Positions 1 to 6,902 of a stretch of DNA of 9,391 bases are shown piece by piece. Made by a program: the position numbers and the translations under genes. Below the pieces are notes generated by a model. It made no database searches. It saw only the letters and a program-made list of their open reading frames with translations, and was not told the origin of the DNA. The DNA is from JAERML01 sp035687895. GTDB lineage: Bacteria; Bacteroidota; Ignavibacteria; UBA10030; UBA6906. Location of the stretch: NCBI GenBank assembly GCA_035687895.1, contig DASRUE010000212.1:1-9391 (forward strand), written 5' to 3'. Numbering within the stretch: position 1 is the stretch's first letter; every line of letters starts with the position of its first letter.

Positions 1-2452
1 CATCCATAGGGTTCTCCGGCCACAGATGTTTTGGGTAGCGACCGCGCATCTGCTTCCTGACCTCAGGATAGGCATTGGTCCAGAAGCTTCGAAGATCCTG
101 TGTTACCGCGAGGGGACGGTGTGCCGGTGAAAGTAGATGGATCAACACATTCACCCTCCCGCCTCCAACGGTCGGTGTTTCGGTCTGTCCGAACATTTCC
201 TGCAAACGGACGGCGAGGATTGGCGGGGCGCCGGCAGAATACTCAAGACGGATGTGCGAACCTGTCGGGACAGTGAGGGTAGCTGGTGCCAATCGGTCGA
301 GGTCCCTCAGTTGTGAGTAGGAAAATTGCGACTTGAGAATGGCCTGCATGTCGAGGCGTGTGAGATGAGCGCGACGCACAATGCCGTCGAGAAAAGGGGT
401 GAGCCACCGGTCCAGCGTTGCCGCGAGATGCTCATCGCTGAGCTCCGGCCAATCGCTGGCAACGAGCTTTTGCATACGAAGCCATTCACTCCTGCTCCTG
501 AGCGATTCCGATTCCTTTTCCCAGGGAAGGCTCGCAATACCCATTTGTCTGATTCCCTCAACCATCGCAGCACACGCGCTGCTGCCACGGGGTTGAGCGC
601 TTTGTTCCTCAACAATGAGTGCGTCGAGCATTAGCACCCGCCGGGCGACCACCATTTCTTCCTGAGTGTTCCAAAAAACCTCCTCCCGTGAAACGATGTT
701 GTCGGCAAACACCTCAAGAAGGTCCGACTTCAACAATGGAGCCGCGAGGAAGACGCGGACCTCCGTTCCGACTCCATCAACCTCAGCGATGGCAAGAAAC
801 TCCTCCCGCGCAAGGAGGCTCCACTCAGGAAGCACGGCACCGGTTCCACCCGCCATTTGATAGCGTCCACCCTCGTTACCGCGTCGCTTCGCGATCCGTT
901 CCGGATAGGCAAGGGCAAGGAGGATGCCGAGCCCCTTCTCCGTAGCAGCCTGTTGCTCGATGACGCCCAGGTGTTCGCGCAGCCGACGGGCCTCGCCAAG
1001 AACCCTGTTTCGCGTCGCTCGGTCGTAGCCGGTACCTTTCCTGAGTTCAAACCAACGCAGTGTGAAGTCAATATCAACACCTTGCTGGCCTCGCAGAAGA
1101 TCCCGCTCTTCGAGGAGGGATGCAACATCACAGGCAATAGGGCCGAAATCGAGTTCCTTGCTGCGAATGAGCATATGTGCCAGACGTGGATGAACAGGAA
1201 ACTCAGCCATCAGGCGGCCGTGTGGTGTGAGGGTGCCGACATCGTTCAGTGCGCCGAGTGTTTGCAGCAGGTCTTTTGCCTGCGCGACGTGGGGCTGTGG
1301 CGGTTGGTCGAGGAATCGAAGCCTGTCACCGTTGCCCGCACCCCACCGCGCGAGCTCAAGGACGAACGGAGCCAAATCCGTGCTCAAAATTTCCGGAAGG
1401 GGGTGCGTTGGAAGCTGCTGATGTTTGGTTTCCGTCCAGAGTCTGTAGCAAACACCAGGATGTTGACGGCCAGCTCGTCCGCGACGCTGGTCGGCGGACG
1501 CTCGCGAGACGGGCGTCGTGACGAGTCCCGACATCCCGCGGCGCGGGTTGAAACGCGCACTCCGGGCAAGGCCGGCGTCGATCACCACACGCACACCGTC
1601 GATCGTTAGACTTGTTTCAGCGATGCTGGTTGCGAGGATCACCTTGCGGATGCCATGTGGTGCCGGCGCGAGTGCTGCGCGCTGTGTTTCATCGTTCGCA
1701 TCGCCATACAGTGTGTGGAGGGAGACATCGGGAGAGAGTCCTTCGTCGCGGAGAATCCGTTCAACCCTGTGGATCTCGCGCTGGCCGGGGAGAAAGGTGA
1801 GGACATCGCCGGGAGTCTCGCTGAGCGCGCGCCGGATAGTTTCAGCCACCTTTGGTTCGATAGGGCCGTGGTGGGGTAAAGAAAGATAGCGGGTGTCCAC
1901 GGGAAAGCTCTGACCGGCGCTTTCCACCACGCGTGCCTCATGCAGAAGGCGCGCGAGAGCTGCGCCATCCAGCGTTGCGGACATCACGAGCACGCGCAGG
2001 TCGTTGCGGAGATTCTCCTGCACGTCAAGCGTCAGGGCGAGGCCGAGGTCGGCATGGAGGCTCCGTTCATGGAACTCATCAAATACAACGACCGATACAC
2101 CGGGGAGGTCCGGCTTCTCCTGCAGCATTCGGGTCAGCACCCCCTCGGTCACCACCTCAATCCGCGTTGTCCGGCTCACGCGGCTGTCGCCTCTCGTCCG
2201 GTATCCGACTGTTCCTCCCACGGTCTCACCACGAAGGGAGGCCATGAACTCCGCTGCACGCCTTGCTGCCAATCTTCGCGGCTCCAGCATGATAAGTCGC
2301 GCTCCGTCCATCCACTTTTGTTCGAGAAGCGCAAGAGGAACCCTCGTAGTCTTTCCCGCTCCGGGTGGGGCAGAGAGGACTACCGACCTCGATGTTTTGA
2401 ATGCGTCGAGGAGCTGAGGAATGACCGGATCGATTGGGAACGTTCGAATCAT
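1..2452 (-). CDS. hrpB: ATP-dependent DEAH-box RNA helicase HrpB, 3' end cut by window edge
   Basis: Translating the minus strand from the ATG at 2452 gives 817 codons without a stop up to the left edge, so the gene is intact but partial at its C-terminus. Superfamily 2 helicase motifs are in order: Walker A APPGAGKTT (residues 28-36), DEFH box (125-128), SAT (158-160), ATSIAETSLTI (274-284) and QRRGRAGR (322-329). A ratchet-like segment with TPHGRLMAEFPVHPRLAHML follows near residue 417. The last 150 or so residues resemble the HrpB C-terminal domain, ending in RYPKHLWPENP, which in relatives lies just before the stop. HrpB proteins are about 810-850 residues, so only a short tail is missing. 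The family is an RNA-stimulated ATPase/helicase of poorly known cellular role. An in-frame ATG at 2506 exists, but 2452 matches the family N-terminus (MIRTFPIDPVIPQLL). No Shine-Dalgarno is visible before 2452. The gene is divergent from tRNA-Val. Confidence 0.95.
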   Translation of the reverse strand, partial: MIRTFPIDPVIPQLLDAFKTSRSVVLSAPPGAGKTTRVPLALLEQKWMDGARLIMLEPRRLAARRAAEFMASLRGETVGGTVGYRTRGDSRVSRTTRIEVVTEGVLTRMLQEKPDLPGVSVVVFDEFHERSLHADLGLALTLDVQENLRNDLRVLVMSATLDGAALARLLHEARVVESAGQSFPVDTRYLSLPHHGPIEPKVAETIRRALSETPGDVLTFLPGQREIHRVERILRDEGLSPDVSLHTLYGDANDETQRAALAPAPHGIRKVILATSIAETSLTIDGVRVVIDAGLARSARFNPRRGMSGLVTTPVSRASADQRRGRAGRQHPGVCYRLWTETKHQQLPTHPLPEILSTDLAPFVLELARWGAGNGDRLRFLDQPPQPHVAQAKDLLQTLGALNDVGTLTPHGRLMAEFPVHPRLAHMLIRSKELDFGPIACDVASLLEERDLLRGQQGVDIDFTLRWFELRKGTGYDRATRNRVLGEARRLREHLGVIEQQAATEKGLGILLALAYPERIAKRRGNEGGRYQMAGGTGAVLPEWSLLAREEFLAIAEVDGVGTEVRVFLAAPLLKSDLLEVFADNIVSREEVFWNTQEEMVVARRVLMLDALIVEEQSAQPRGSSACAAMVEGIRQMGIASLPWEKESESLRSRSEWLRMQKLVASDWPELSDEHLAATLDRWLTPFLDGIVRRAHLTRLDMQAILKSQFSYSQLRDLDRLAPATLTVPTGSHIRLEYSAGAPPILAVRLQEMFGQTETPTVGGGRVNVLIHLLSPAHRPLAVTQDLRSFWTNAYPEVRKQMRGRYPKHLWPENPMD

Positions 2453-2541
2453 GTGTCTGCAAAATTGAGAATGCTTCGTAGTTAAGGAATGCAACGCTTC
2501 ACACATTGTCAATGAAGGGATCTCGGAAGCGGGACATTTCG

Positions 2542-2570
2542 TTGCTTCTGCGCGCAGGTTTTGGTATATT
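2542..2570 (+). promoter_or_regulatory. Promoter of tRNA-Val
   Basis: A sigma-70-like pair is present: TTGCTT (2542-2547), a 17-base spacer, then TATATT (2565-2570), about 16 bases before the first base of the tRNA. The -10 region continues as TATATTTG, which also fits the TAnnTTTG element known from Bacteroidota, with TTG about 20 bases upstream. The sequence cannot tell which sigma reading is right. Position and match are good. Confidence 0.6.
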
Positions 2571-2586
2571 TGGCCGTTGACTTTTT

Positions 2587-2661
2587 GGACGCTTAGCTCA
2601 GCTGGTTCAGAGCGCCGCCCTTACAAGGCGGAGGTCGTAGGTTCGATCCCTACAGCGTCCA
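2587..2661 (+). tRNA. tRNA-Val (anticodon UAC)
   Basis: The full cloverleaf can be folded by eye. The acceptor stem GGACGCT pairs with AGCGTCC (2654-2660) and is followed by discriminator A2661. The D-arm is GCTC...GAGC, the anticodon stem is CCGCC/GGCGG, and the loop is CTTACAA with anticodon TAC at 2622-2624, reading GUA (valine). The variable loop is five bases (AGGTC). The T-arm is GTAGG-TTCGATC-CCTAC. No CCA is encoded after the discriminator (the genome reads CTC), so CCA must be added by nucleotidyltransferase. It is a single tRNA gene rather than part of a cluster. Confidence 0.97.
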
Positions 2662-2671
2662 CTCATCACAC

Positions 2672-2700
2672 GACCCCGATAGAGAAATGGGGTCCTCTAT
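2672..2700 (+). promoter_or_regulatory. Two competing hairpins in the tRNA-aminotransferase spacer
   Basis: GACCCC (2672-2677) pairs perfectly with GGGGTC (2689-2694). The loop of that hairpin contains ATAGAG (2679-2684), which pairs perfectly with CTCTAT (2695-2700) immediately after the first stem. The two helices either exclude each other or form a tight pseudoknot. Having no linker between 2694 and 2695 makes a classical pseudoknot with both full stems unlikely. No run of T follows, so it is not a standard intrinsic terminator. A role in tRNA 3' processing, attenuation or nothing at all is equally open. Confidence 0.35.
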
Positions 2701-2753
2701 TCGTTTGCTGCTCGTCGATTGTTCCCAACCTGTTCCTGACATGAGGAATGTCC

Positions 2754-3920
2754 ATGCATATCGCAAAGCGGATGAAAACACTCGGGACGGAGACCGCGTT
2801 CGAAGTCCTGGTGAAAGCCAAAGCGCTGGAGGCGCAGGGGAAGCATATCGTTCATCTCGAAATTGGTGAACCGGATTTCGACACGCCGGCGAACATCAAG
2901 GGCGCAGCGAAGAAGGCCCTCGATGCCGGGTTCACGCATTACGGGCCGGCTCCCGGACTTCCCGATCTGCGGAAGGCGATTGCCGACTTCATGACAAAAT
3001 CCCGTGGCGTCGAATTCAGTCCGAATCAGGTCGTCGTCACCCCCGGTGCCAAGCCGATTATGTTCTTTGCCATTCTTGCGTGTGTGGATGAAGGCGATGA
3101 GGTGATCTATCCGAATCCAGGTTTCCCCATCTATGAATCGGTGATCAACTTCGTTGGTGCCACGGCGGTTTCGCTCCCACTGAAGGAAGAGAAGGAATTC
3201 CGCTTCGGCATCGAGGATCTCCGGAAGCTCGTCACTTCCCGGACACGCATGCTGATCTTGAATACCCCACAGAATCCCACCGGCGGCATCCTGACGCGGG
3301 AGGATCTGAAGAAGATCGCGGAACTTGCCGTGGAACGTGACCTGATTGTCCTCTCCGACGAAATCTACTCCCGTATTCTGTACGACGGGTTCCAGCATAC
3401 GAGCATCACTGAGTTTCCCGGTATGGTGGAACGGACAATCATTCTCGACGGATTTTCCAAGACGTTTGCCATGACCGGCTGGCGACTTGGATTCGGGGTG
3501 ATGCCGGAGAGCCTTGTCCCGTTTGTTTCCCAGTTGCAGATCAACAGTAATTCATGTACTTCCAGCTTCACCCAAATGGCTGGCGTGGAAGCTCTGATAG
3601 GACAGCAGAAGGATGTGGGGGTGATGGTGCAGGAGTTCAAGCGACGTCGCGATGTGATCGTGGATGGCCTGAACGCGATTCCAGGATTTCGCTGCCATCG
3701 TCCGTTGGGCGCATTCTATGTGTTTCCAAATACTGCCGGGACGGGCAAGACCTCCCGCTTTCTTGCGGACTATCTTTTGAATGAAGCCGGCGTCGCATGT
3801 CTCTCCGGGACAGCCTTTGGCCGGTTTGGTGAAGGCTTCCTCCGCTTCTCGTATGCAAACTCAGTGGAGAATATCCAACTCGCCTTGGAACGGATCAGGA
3901 AAGCAATACAGCACCTCTAA
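2754..3920 (+). CDS. Class I PLP-dependent aminotransferase (aspartate aminotransferase-like)
   Basis: The product is 388 residues from the ATG at 2754, normal for fold-type I aminotransferases of about 390. Numbering from 2754: the N-terminal GEPDFDTP motif is at 38-45, HYGPAPGL at 62-69, the PLP-contact NPTGG at 174-178, the DEIYS block with the conserved Asp and Tyr at 202-206, the Schiff-base lysine in GFSKTFAMTGWRLG at K236, and the substrate-carboxylate arginine in FLRFSY at R364. These place it in the group that includes thermophile-type aspartate, prephenate and aromatic aminotransferases. The amino-acid substrate cannot be fixed from sequence alone. It transfers an amino group between an amino acid and a 2-oxo acid in the cytoplasm. 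The start is chosen because GAGGA (2743-2747) lies six bases before ATG 2754. The ATG at 2748 would abut the ribosome site and add only two residues. No separate promoter is evident, so it may be read from the tRNA promoter. Confidence 0.93.
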   Translation: MHIAKRMKTLGTETAFEVLVKAKALEAQGKHIVHLEIGEPDFDTPANIKGAAKKALDAGFTHYGPAPGLPDLRKAIADFMTKSRGVEFSPNQVVVTPGAKPIMFFAILACVDEGDEVIYPNPGFPIYESVINFVGATAVSLPLKEEKEFRFGIEDLRKLVTSRTRMLILNTPQNPTGGILTREDLKKIAELAVERDLIVLSDEIYSRILYDGFQHTSITEFPGMVERTIILDGFSKTFAMTGWRLGFGVMPESLVPFVSQLQINSNSCTSSFTQMAGVEALIGQQKDVGVMVQEFKRRRDVIVDGLNAIPGFRCHRPLGAFYVFPNTAGTGKTSRFLADYLLNEAGVACLSGTAFGRFGEGFLRFSYANSVENIQLALERIRKAIQHL

Positions 3921-3968
3921 GGCTTCCATTCCCCGGCGCGTCATCGGCGAAAATCAAACGCATAACAC

Positions 3969-4946
3969 ATGCCATCTCCCAAGATACCACCGCAAATACT
4001 CCCACAGAAGTGGTTGCAGGAAACCGCTGGGAGCCTGACTTCCGATATCGACCGTCTTGCACGGATGGAATCGAATCTTATTATGGAAGGCGAGCCCGGC
4101 GTCGGGAAGCGTTTCTGCGCGTACTTGATTCATATGAAGAGGAAGCGCGGGAGAGCAGCGAGCTTTGTTGAAGTAACCCCTGAAATGTCAGAAGAGGAGA
4201 TGAAAGTAATTCTGTTTGATGAAGATCGGCGGCGGCAGGAAGGAGTGTTAGGACGCCCGATTCCAAGGCTCGATCTTTACTCCACCCTCTTCATCCGTCG
4301 GATCAATCAATTCTCGCTCCTGGAACAAACCCGTCTTGCCCGATTCCTCATTCAAAATGAAGCCGACGCCGTGCAAGGCAAACCCGCAATTCGCGTGATT
4401 ACGTCGAGCCCCATACCTTGGCCCGAGGTAATACGGGGGAAAAATCTCGTGGATTCCCTCGCCCAACACATGGCCGGGTTTGAGCGCTTCATGATTCCGC
4501 CTTTGCGTGAGCGAAAGCAGGACATTCCCGGCATCGTCCTCACGATCCTGCGGGAGTTACCAAAGAAACTCGGCGTGCGCGAACTTCGCGTCGATGCAGA
4601 GACGCTGGCGATGTTGGCGCGGCACCAATGGTGGGACAATGTACGGGAACTCCGTCTCGTGATTGAGGAGTCGGCGGTCACCTCGGCAGATGACACGCTT
4701 CTCCTGCCGGCGAGATTCTTTGATGAATCGGAGATGGTGTTTGATCTCATGCGCTCGCTCCAATCCGGGAAGCGGAGCTCGATTGAAGACGCGCTGGGGT
4801 TTCTGGAGAAGTCCATCGTTCAACGTGCACTGATGCACTGCGGGTTCGACTACGGCAAGGCGTGCCGTCTTCTCAACCTAACCGAACAAAACCTCCGCTA
4901 CCGGATTAAGAAGCACAGCATCTACGTCCCCGCCGGCGAGAAGTAG
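3969..4946 (+). CDS. Degenerate sigma-54-activator-like AAA+ protein with Fis-type DNA-binding domain
   Basis: The product is 325 residues, built like the central and C-terminal parts of NtrC-family activators. There is no receiver, GAF or PAS domain, only about 30 residues before the AAA+ region. A Walker A-like GEPGVGKR (41-48) is kept. PPLRERKQDI (177-186) and NVREL (224-228) are also family hallmarks, and a Fis helix-turn-helix lies at about 283-317 (KACRLLNLTEQNLRYRIKK). The Walker B segment, normally GTLFLDEI, reads STLFIRRI (105-112), so both acidic residues are arginines. The GAFTGA loop is absent; the region reads LFDEDRRRQEGVLGRP (82-97). The FRxDLYYRL segment with the arginine finger is replaced by LVDSLAQHM (160-168). 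I infer that it binds DNA but cannot remodel sigma-54 holoenzyme. An in-frame stop at 3963-3965 makes 3969 the first possible ATG; no Shine-Dalgarno is visible. It lies 48 bases after the aminotransferase with no terminator between, so co-transcription is likely. Confidence 0.88.
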   Translation: MPSPKIPPQILPQKWLQETAGSLTSDIDRLARMESNLIMEGEPGVGKRFCAYLIHMKRKRGRAASFVEVTPEMSEEEMKVILFDEDRRRQEGVLGRPIPRLDLYSTLFIRRINQFSLLEQTRLARFLIQNEADAVQGKPAIRVITSSPIPWPEVIRGKNLVDSLAQHMAGFERFMIPPLRERKQDIPGIVLTILRELPKKLGVRELRVDAETLAMLARHQWWDNVRELRLVIEESAVTSADDTLLLPARFFDESEMVFDLMRSLQSGKRSSIEDALGFLEKSIVQRALMHCGFDYGKACRLLNLTEQNLRYRIKKHSIYVPAGEK

Positions 4947-4947
4947 C

Positions 4948-5199
4948 CTACCCGCCGATGCCCCACCGGCCGGTAACTCGCGTCAATAGACTTCCAACAA
5001 TCATACCGATGAGATAGCCGTAAGGGACTCCCATTGCCAGCACTCCCACAGGGATGGCGATAGCGAAGTCTGAAGGGACAGCGGCAGTTTCGCGGAGCAA
5101 CTTCATCAGGGTCAACGCTTGAACGAACAAGATGACGCCGAGAATGGCGTGATGTCGGCAGAGGGAAACGAGTGATGGTGTCATCATACCGACATTCAT
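4948..5199 (-). CDS. Small two-helix membrane protein of unknown function
   Basis: I do not recognise this 83-residue product. It has two strongly hydrophobic stretches, about residues 18-36 (AILGVILFVQALTLMKLL) and 45-72 (from FAIAIPVGVLAM onward), separated by a short polar turn. A short basic/histidine N-terminus precedes them, and a charged tail ends in RWGIGG. This pattern fits an inner-membrane hairpin protein. Its stop (4948-4950) lies one base from the stop of the plus-strand regulator, so the two genes are convergent. The start at 5199 is the first ATG; two further Met codons at residues 5-6 are alternatives. Ribosome-site support is weak (AAGG 12-15 bases upstream). A longer open frame on the same strand (4922-5245) is basic, Arg/Ser-rich and looks like a shadow. 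Hydrophobicity and the neat fit between neighbours are the only support. Confidence 0.55.
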   Translation of the reverse strand: MNVGMMTPSLVSLCRHHAILGVILFVQALTLMKLLRETAAVPSDFAIAIPVGVLAMGVPYGYLIGMIVGSLLTRVTGRWGIGG

Positions 5200-5233
5200 T
5201 CAAAAGTTCACCCTTGGTGAAGAGGACTGAGCC

Positions 5234-5262
5234 TTGACTATGCACTCGAGATGTTCTATTAT
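5234..5262 (+). promoter_or_regulatory. Sigma-70-type promoter of the outer-membrane barrel gene
   Basis: TTGACT (5234-5239), a spacer of exactly 17 bases and TATTAT (5257-5262) make the best consensus promoter in the window. Transcription would begin near 5269, leaving a leader of about 100 bases before the coding start at 5370. It lies just upstream of the divergent small membrane gene. Confidence 0.65.
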
Positions 5263-5291
5263 CGTAAGGTCAACCAACTACCGTTCGTCAC

Positions 5292-5323
5292 CGATCGCAG
5301 TCCTGCAAGGATCAGCGCGATCG
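5292..5323 (+). promoter_or_regulatory. Hairpin in the 5' leader of the outer-membrane barrel gene
   Basis: CGATCGC (5292-5298) pairs perfectly with GCGATCG (5317-5323). Inside it, TCCT (5301-5304) pairs with AGGA (5308-5311) around a GCA loop, giving a two-tier stem with an asymmetric internal loop. It lies in the predicted untranslated leader, about 45 bases before the start codon. It could stabilise the message or be a regulatory target. CGATCG is itself palindromic, so chance pairing is possible. Confidence 0.35.
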
Positions 5324-5369
5324 ACTAGCCAATTCACTCCATTCCGCCGTCAGCAATAGGATGAGCATT

Positions 5370-6632
5370 ATGTCGACGCTTCGCTCCAGACTCATGTTTG
5401 GTCTCATCTTCTTCGGCTCCGTGCTCTCTTTGCGCGCTGGAGAATCGGTTCTCCGCTGGACAGGGGAAGTGCGCGTTCGCAGCGAATTGGACGGGCGCGA
5501 TTTTCGTTCCCACACACCAGCCAATGCATACACGCTCCTCAGGACTCGTCTGGGAGTTGAAATTTCCCCGATGGAAAACGTGCATGTTTTTATGACAATT
5601 CAGGACGCCCGCGTGTTTGGGGAGGAACGGTCAGGGTCTGCGTTCAGCACCATAGCCAACACGAAGAACGTCGACCTCCTTCTCGGGTATGTCAGGATCG
5701 ACGACCTGTTTGCCGATGGTCTGAGCATGTCGGTGGGGAGGATGGGCCTCTCCTATGGCAATGAGCGCATGATCGGCACGGTGGGTTGGAACAACGTCGG
5801 CCGCGCATTCGACGGTGTCCTCTTTCGGCTGAGCGACGATGCGTCTACCGTGGATCTGTTTGTCACCAGCATCGGCGAAACGAACGTTCCGGTCAACGTT
5901 GCCACTCCACTAACGGTGGCGAGCGCAAGCGACTCTGGCGGTTTGTTCTCAGGGCTCTATTACTCTCTTCGTACGGAATCACAACGGCAGTATGATGTGT
6001 ATCTTCTTCACGAATGGGACCGTCGACAATCTACACCCGGGGATTTTGATATGTCCCGGTTCACAGCGGGGACCTTTCTTAGAGGTGTGTTCGACCAGGT
6101 GCGTTATGAAGGAGAATTCGCGTTCCAGTTCGGGACCCGGCAGGGGGATAATATCGCGGCGTATCTTTTGTCCGGTTCGATAGGATACATATTTGGTCAG
6201 GAGGGTGTTGCCTCTGTCGGGATGGGCTTCGATTATCTCTCCGGCACTCCATTGAGTTCGTCGGATCCCAGTTCATTCGAACCCGCCTTCCACACAGGGC
6301 ACAAGTTTTATGGGTTTATGGACTATTTCATCAGTATTCCGACCAACACGTTCGGGCGCGGACTGCAGGACATGTACGTGGAGTTGCTGTTGAAACCTTT
6401 CGCTGCTTCCTCAATCGTCGTACGGGCACACAACTTCATGCTGGCGGAACCGTGGAGTGGACAACGAGACCTCGGGCAGGAACTGGACGTCGTCGGAATC
6501 TTCGACTATAATGAGCATGTTGCATTCGAAGCCGGTGCGTCCACGTTCATTCCGGCGACCGTAATGCGTGCATGGTTTAACGGTGCCGACGCGGCGTGGT
6601 GGGGATACCTGACGACGCGCGTCTGGTTCTGA
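5370..6632 (+). CDS. Outer-membrane beta-barrel protein, alginate-export family
   Basis: The product is 420 residues from ATG 5370. A signal peptide is clear: basic start (TLRSR), hydrophobic core (LMFGLIFFGSVLSL) and probable cleavage after LRA near residue 23. The mature part has alternating barrel strands, with signatures typical of the alginate-export (Alginate_exp) porin family: LLRTRLGVEISP, the IQDARVFGEE block, VGRMGLSYGNERMIG, W(N)NVGRAFDGV, and near the end FHTGHKFYGFMDYF. The last residue is Phe after VW, as expected for recognition by the BAM insertion machinery. Family members form channels, but many homologues outside Pseudomonas have nothing to do with alginate, so the substrate is unknown. 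No polysaccharide genes are nearby. The start is chosen because AGGA (5358-5361) lies eight bases before ATG 5370; the in-frame ATG at 5361 overlaps this site and would add three residues. It has its own promoter (5234-5262). Confidence 0.88.
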   Translation: MSTLRSRLMFGLIFFGSVLSLRAGESVLRWTGEVRVRSELDGRDFRSHTPANAYTLLRTRLGVEISPMENVHVFMTIQDARVFGEERSGSAFSTIANTKNVDLLLGYVRIDDLFADGLSMSVGRMGLSYGNERMIGTVGWNNVGRAFDGVLFRLSDDASTVDLFVTSIGETNVPVNVATPLTVASASDSGGLFSGLYYSLRTESQRQYDVYLLHEWDRRQSTPGDFDMSRFTAGTFLRGVFDQVRYEGEFAFQFGTRQGDNIAAYLLSGSIGYIFGQEGVASVGMGFDYLSGTPLSSSDPSSFEPAFHTGHKFYGFMDYFISIPTNTFGRGLQDMYVELLLKPFAASSIVVRAHNFMLAEPWSGQRDLGQELDVVGIFDYNEHVAFEAGASTFIPATVMRAWFNGADAAWWGYLTTRVWF

Positions 6633-6651
6633 TAATTTAGTCCGATCCTCA

Positions 6652-6759
6652 ATGCCCTTCCTCTCTTCCTCGAAGTCAGGCTGGCTCCTTTCTGTCATGC
6701 CCGGCGTATTGCTCGGGCTCGGATACTTCACCTGGAATATCTCCTGCATGATGTGTTAG
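6652..6759 (+). CDS. Possible 35-residue membrane miniprotein
   Basis: ATG at 6652 opens a 35-codon frame ending at TAG 6757-6759. It has one hydrophobic stretch (WLLSVMPGVLLGLGYFTW) after a short Ser/Lys-containing start, and ends in CMMC. It lies 19 bases after the stop of the barrel gene and before the terminator at 6850, so it would be on the same transcript. No clear ribosome site precedes it (GATCCTCA). A frame this short can easily arise by chance, and no family is recognised. Confidence 0.2.
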   Translation: MPFLSSSKSGWLLSVMPGVLLGLGYFTWNISCMMC

Positions 6760-6849
6760 TAAGATCCTTGCAGAAGCGATCGACTATGCAGTCAGGGTGA
6801 ACTCGTTGCGGGCCGAGGCGAAGTAGCATCTCGTCCGAAAAGAAACAGC

Positions 6850-6878
6850 AACGCCCCGGAAGCACTCGGGGCGTTTTT
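6850..6878. terminator. Bidirectional intrinsic terminator
   Basis: AACGCCCCG (6850-6858) and CGGGGCGTT (6867-6875) form a perfect nine-pair stem with an eight-base loop, and the plus strand continues TTTTTGTTT. It ends transcription of the barrel gene region on the plus strand. On the minus strand the stem begins about 28 bases after the nfnB stop and is followed by GCTGTTTCTTTT, a weaker but plausible U-tract, so it probably serves both convergent units. Confidence 0.85.
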
Positions 6879-6902
6879 GTTTCCGCACACGACTGTATCG
6901 TC

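Noticed and set aside
857..1609. 250-codon open frame on the plus strand
   Set aside because: It lies fully antisense to the continuous hrpB frame, whose helicase motifs are intact; its own translation shows no domain and is a product of GC-rich codon use.
307..2462. Several shorter minus-strand open frames that could suggest a fragmented gene
   Set aside because: They are in frames other than the true hrpB frame, which is continuous from 2452 to the left edge without a stop. There is no frameshift or pseudogene here.
2507..2512. Perfect TTGACA on the minus strand as -35 of hrpB
   Set aside because: No acceptable -10 hexamer lies at 16-18 bases; the nearest candidate (TTAACT) is 21 bases away, so I do not call a promoter.
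2697..3398. 233-codon minus-strand frame
   Set aside because: Antisense shadow of the aminotransferase; the plus strand carries all PLP-binding motifs.
4965..4974. Perfect palindrome ACCGGCCGGT near the convergent stop codons
   Set aside because: Only ten bases, no loop and no T-run, and it falls inside the coding frame of the small membrane protein. It is too weak to call a terminator or operator.
6761..6826. Open stretch reading KILAEAIDYAVRVNSLRAEAK before a stop, which looks like a protein C-terminus
   Set aside because: It has no start codon after the in-frame TGA at 6749-6751, is only 21 codons long and is not in frame with the small ORF upstream. It is probably chance or an unrecognisable relic.
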